Positions 61,429-64,000 of a DNA stretch of 64,000 nt are shown here, piece after piece. Every line of letters starts with the position of its first letter. Within the stretch, counting starts at the first letter, position 1. The notes under the pieces were generated by a model. It did no database searches, was not told the origin of the DNA, and saw only the letters and a list, made by a program, of their open reading frames with translations. The translations under genes and the position numbers were made by a program. Source of the DNA: Haloferax sp. Q22 (lineage in GTDB: Archaea; Halobacteriota; Halobacteria; Halobacteriales; Haloferacaceae); NCBI RefSeq assembly GCF_001482285.1, contig NZ_LOEP01000018.1:110302-174301 (forward strand). Direction: 5' to 3'.

Positions 61429-62112
61429 ATGCGAAACACACGACGCGCGTACCTCGCCGCCACGGCGGGTGCGCTGACGCTGGGCACCGCCGGCTGTCTC
61501 GGCGGCGGAAGCGGCGGTTCCGGCGACGACGCTATCGCCGCTATCGGTTGCGAGGTTCCCGAGCGCGACACGGTCAGCTCCCTCCCCACACCCGTCATCG
61601 GGTCCGAGGACGCGAGCGTCGTCGTCGACGTCTGGGAGGACTTCGCCTGTCCCCACTGCGCGACCTTCGCGGTCGAGGTCGCTCCGCAACTCCGGTCCGA
61701 GTACGTCTCGGAGGGAGTCGTCCGCTACCGCCACCACGACTTCCCGATTCCGGTCGACGACTGGTGGTCGTGGAAGGGCGCTTCGGCGGCCCGCGCCGCT
61801 CAGGACGAGGCCGACGACGAGACGTTCTTCGACTTCGCCCACACGCTCTACGAGAACCAGTCGGAGTTCAGCGGCGGCGACGCCGAGGGCTCGCTGTCGA
61901 CGCTCCAGTCGCTCGCGAACGACGCCGACCTCGACGGCTGTTCTGTCGCCGCGGCCGCTTCGCGGGAGCGCTACCGCCCGCTCATCGAGGCCGAACGAAC
62001 CGATGCCGTCGACGAGCGCGGCTTCCAGAGCACGCCGACCGTCCTCGTCGACGGCGAGCAGGTCGCCCCGCGGTGGTCCGACCTCCGGAGCGCCGTCGAG
62101 AACGCCCGGTAA
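61429..62112 (+). CDS. DsbA-family thioredoxin-like lipoprotein
   Basis: The 227-residue protein starts with a Tat/lipobox-type signal (NTRRAYLAATAGALTLGTAGC, Cys24-25 region) and has a DsbA fold with the active site DFACPHCATF (CPHC, about residue 83-86), HHDFPIPVDDWWSW and the cis-Pro loop FQSTPTVLVDGEQV. It probably oxidises or isomerises thiols outside the cell membrane. The next two genes encode a TlpA-like protein and CcdA, which forms a complete extracellular thiol-redox group. Confidence 0.87.
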   Translation: MRNTRRAYLAATAGALTLGTAGCLGGGSGGSGDDAIAAIGCEVPERDTVSSLPTPVIGSEDASVVVDVWEDFACPHCATFAVEVAPQLRSEYVSEGVVRYRHHDFPIPVDDWWSWKGASAARAAQDEADDETFFDFAHTLYENQSEFSGGDAEGSLSTLQSLANDADLDGCSVAAAASRERYRPLIEAERTDAVDERGFQSTPTVLVDGEQVAPRWSDLRSAVENAR

Positions 62113-62245
62113 TCGGATTCGACGCGCACACCATCTCTCGCGCAGGATTCGCGCACGACACCAGCGATGATTTACGGCGAGATTCACTAATCACGAACAT
62201 GCACACGACGCGACCGCGCTCCCGACTCCGACGAGGTGACGCCCG

Positions 62246-62824
62246 GTGAGACGACGCGCCCTCCTCTCTGTTCTCGCGGGCGCGGGCGTCGCCGGTCTCG
62301 CTGGCTGTCTCGGCGACGGTGCGGCCCCCGAGGGGTCAGCCGAGACGTCCGCGGACGACAGCGCCGGAACGACTTCGGCGACCGCGTCGCCCGACTCCGG
62401 CGACCTCCCGCTCGTCGTCGACACCGTCGACGCGCAGGGGTCGTCGGCCGGCGAGGTTCGAATCCCCGCGGCGGGGACGCCGACCGTCCTCGACCTCTTC
62501 GCGACGTGGTGTGCGCCCTGCGTCGCCCAGATGGAGTCGCTTCGGACGCTCCACGAGGAGTTCGGCGACGACGTGGCGTTCGTCTCGGTGACGAACGAGC
62601 GCCTCGGCGGCGGCCTCACGATGGACGACATCCGCGATTGGTGGGCCGAACACGACGGGAACTGGACGGTCGGCCACGACCCCGACAGCAACCTGATGCG
62701 CGCGGTCCGCGCGAACGGACTCCCGTACCTCGTCGTCTTCGACGCCGACGGGTCGATAACGTGGACTCACCGCGGCCTCGCCAGCGAGGAGAACCTCCGC
62801 GCCGCCGTCGAGGACGTCGCCTGA
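62246..62824 (+). CDS. TlpA/ResA-like thioredoxin lipoprotein
   Basis: The 192-residue protein has a lipoprotein-type signal (RRRALLSVLAGAGVAGLAGC), a Ser/Ala/Asp-rich linker and a TlpA-like thioredoxin domain with LFATWCAPCVAQM (WCAPC) and GLPYLVVFDADG (cis-Pro). The start is a GTG. Its stop shares one base with the CcdA start, so the two are coupled: CcdA supplies reducing power to this thioredoxin, a ResA-like reductant for cytochrome or copper maturation. Confidence 0.88.
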   Translation: MRRRALLSVLAGAGVAGLAGCLGDGAAPEGSAETSADDSAGTTSATASPDSGDLPLVVDTVDAQGSSAGEVRIPAAGTPTVLDLFATWCAPCVAQMESLRTLHEEFGDDVAFVSVTNERLGGGLTMDDIRDWWAEHDGNWTVGHDPDSNLMRAVRANGLPYLVVFDADGSITWTHRGLASEENLRAAVEDVA

Positions 62825-63516
62825 TGCCCGGGTTCGGTCTCGGTCCCGTGCTGGGACTCGACCCCGGGTTCGCCGGCACGCTCGCGTTCGCCGTCAGCGC
62901 GGGCGTCGCCACCTTCTTCGCGCCCTGCGCCTACCCGCTTCTCCCGGGCTACGTCGGCTACTACCTCTCCCGCGAGGAGGCCGACCTCGGCGGCGCGGTC
63001 GTCCGCGGCTCGGTCGCATCGCTCGCCGCCCTGCTCGTCCTCGGCGCTATCGGGAGCGCGCTCGCGGTCGTCGGCGGCCGCATCGCCTCGCACCTCGCGC
63101 TTCTCGAACCCCTCGTCGGCGCGGCGCTCGTCGGCTTCGGCGTCCTCATGTTCACCGGGCGCGCGCCGAGCCTCCACGTCGTCCTCCCGGAGTATCGGTC
63201 GTCCGTGACCGGCTTCGGCGTCTTCGGCGCGGTGTACGGCCTCGCCGCGGCCGGCTGCGTCGTCCCGATTTTCCTCGGCGTCGTCACGCAGTCGCTCGCG
63301 CTCCCGACCGTGCAGGCGGTCGTCTCGCTGGGGGCCTACGCCGCCGCCGCGGCGCTCCCGCTTGCGGTCGTGACTGTCGCGGCCGCGCTCGGTGGCGACC
63401 GAATCCGGTCGCTATCGGGCTACGTCGGGTCGGTCCAGAAAGTCGCCGCGGTCGTGATGGTGCTCGCCGGCCTCTGGCAGATCTGGCTGGCGCTGTCGTT
63501 CTTGGGACACGTCTGA
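62824..63516 (+). CDS. ccdA: CcdA-type cytochrome c biogenesis/thiol transport protein
   Basis: The 230-residue membrane protein has six hydrophobic segments. The key motif is FFAPCAYPLLPGYVGYYLS (first cysteine, TM1) and a second cysteine in VYGLAAAGCVVPIFLG (TM4). CcdA moves electrons from cytosolic thioredoxin across the membrane. It is coupled to the TlpA-like gene upstream by TGATG overlap. Length is typical for CcdA. Confidence 0.9.
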   Translation: MPGFGLGPVLGLDPGFAGTLAFAVSAGVATFFAPCAYPLLPGYVGYYLSREEADLGGAVVRGSVASLAALLVLGAIGSALAVVGGRIASHLALLEPLVGAALVGFGVLMFTGRAPSLHVVLPEYRSSVTGFGVFGAVYGLAAAGCVVPIFLGVVTQSLALPTVQAVVSLGAYAAAAALPLAVVTVAAALGGDRIRSLSGYVGSVQKVAAVVMVLAGLWQIWLALSFLGHV

Positions 63517-63528
63517 AAGTTAAGCAGA

Positions 63529-63783
63529 CTATTTGTCAATAATCGACTTTTCAGCATCCAGTATATCTTCGTATAGTCTGACAGCGTCTTCGACTATTCC
63601 GTCTCTCTCGGCTGGCGTTTTCTGAGATTGATGATACAATTCAATGTCGTGTGCGTAGTTGTTTCTTGACTCCTTAATAGAATTGACAATCCTATACTCA
63701 TTTTCCCCTACTAGACCGAAGTAACGACATTGATTGGCTCTGGTGAATCGCTGGACAGCGTTGGCTTCGACCGTTAGAACTAG
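63529..63783 (-). pseudogene. 5'-truncated HEPN-like gene remnant
   Basis: On the minus strand an 83-codon frame reads NQCRYFGLVGENEYRIVNSI, ESRNNYAHDIELY, and ends DAEKSIIDK. The R-N-N-Y-A-H element fits the R-x4-6-H signature of HEPN ribonuclease-fold domains. No start codon exists: the frame continues upstream into the IS-derived sequence without an ATG or GTG before a stop at 63853. Its AT-rich codon use contrasts with its neighbours and suggests transfer. It may be the tail of a toxin- or defence-type gene broken by the element. Confidence 0.5.
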
Positions 63784-64000
63784 GGAGTTGAAGCGGGAAA
63801 CCGTCGATGATTCATGTCTAAGATCTCCCGCTTCACGAGCAACGTCGTTCAGTTAGCTAAAAATGCTGTTGGTGAGCGAGGCGAAGTCGCCGCCCCCGAA
63901 GGGGGTGGCGGCATCCGTCTTTAGCTAAGCGAAGAACCGCATGACTGCGGCGGCTTATCGGTGTTACTTTTCGGAAGGAATGAGGAGGCAACGAGTGTGT
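63781..64000 (+). mobile_element. Remnant or start of an IS5-type insertion element
   Basis: The reading at 63814-63924 encodes 36 residues beginning MSKISRFTSNVVQLAKNAVG and ending EGGGGIRL. This resembles the N-terminus of haloarchaeal IS5-family transposases as I recall them (the IS often has APEGGGG then FADYAV). Here the frame stops directly after the Gly run, so it is an internally deleted (MITE-like) or disrupted copy. The left end lies near 63780-63790; terminal repeats cannot be identified because the element runs to the window edge. Confidence 0.55.

Noticed and set aside
1..64000. CRISPR arrays, rRNA genes and replication origin
   Set aside because: No regularly spaced direct repeats, no rRNA-like sequences and no Cdc6/Orc1 gene or clustered origin boxes were found while reading.

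Overview
The window is chromosomal DNA of a haloarchaeon, very probably a Haloferax species. Supporting signs are the GC-rich, strongly acidic proteome, many leaderless-style promoters (TATA element about 26-28 bp before the start codon), archaeal-type genes (PorAB, GTP cyclohydrolase III, aMBF1, HerA-like ATPase, HalX regulator) and a tRNA-Trp carrying a 103-nt intron. The dihydrofolate reductase closely resembles, but as far as I recall is not identical to, Haloferax volcanii HdrA, so a related species is more likely than H. volcanii itself. Gene order also matches what I remember of that H. volcanii region; this is recollection, not a search.

Layout. 1-9.2 kb: aromatic biosynthesis (tyrA at the left edge, aroA, aroC) interspersed with a Tat lipoprotein, an SDR, an M24 peptidase, a phosphodiesterase and a small membrane protein. 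9.4-12.8 kb: pyruvate:ferredoxin oxidoreductase porA-porB followed by an Lrp regulator with a palindrome in its promoter. 12.9-19 kb: polY, a HerA-like ATPase, tpiA, aMBF1 and an orphan PAS histidine kinase. 19.1-21.3 kb: a tightly overlapping hisC / adenylate kinase / CDP-alcohol phosphatidyltransferase operon. 21.4-24.8 kb: a GMC flavoprotein with its small Tat subunit, a membrane protein and an FAH-family hydrolase. 25-28.4 kb: housekeeping singletons (UPF0173, OsmC, PfpI, HAD phosphatase) and two small proteins.

28.5-32.3 kb: arfA, a medium-chain dehydrogenase, a PTPS-like protein and a GT4 glycosyltransferase packed in one operon, with hdrA convergent to it; this looks like a pterin-directed cassette. 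33.3-37.4 kb: split tRNA-Trp, small zinc protein, YjbQ, DUF5794 with a candidate microprotein in front, and guaB. 37.6-42.6 kb: a TrmB-family regulator, a HalX response regulator and a compact cluster of a 46-residue membrane peptide facing a CHAT-type cysteine protease and a degenerate RecA/KaiC-like protein; this is the best candidate for an undescribed system. 42.7-46.3 kb: a universal stress protein, an aminotransferase coupled to an AsnC regulator, and a pair of bacterial-PH-domain proteins.

46.4-55.8 kb: an NhaC antiporter gene interrupted near its 3' end by an in-frame TAG, then a six-gene BatA/VWA-coiled coil-MoxR-DUF58 operon with overlapping genes. 55.9-63.5 kb: MFS and EamA transporters, small proteins, a NUDIX hydrolase, a 2Fe-2S ferredoxin and a thiol-redox group (DsbA-like, TlpA-like, CcdA). 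63.5-64 kb: AT-richer, decayed DNA with a 5'-truncated HEPN-like gene and the start of an IS5-type element. I saw no CRISPR array, rRNA or replication origin.
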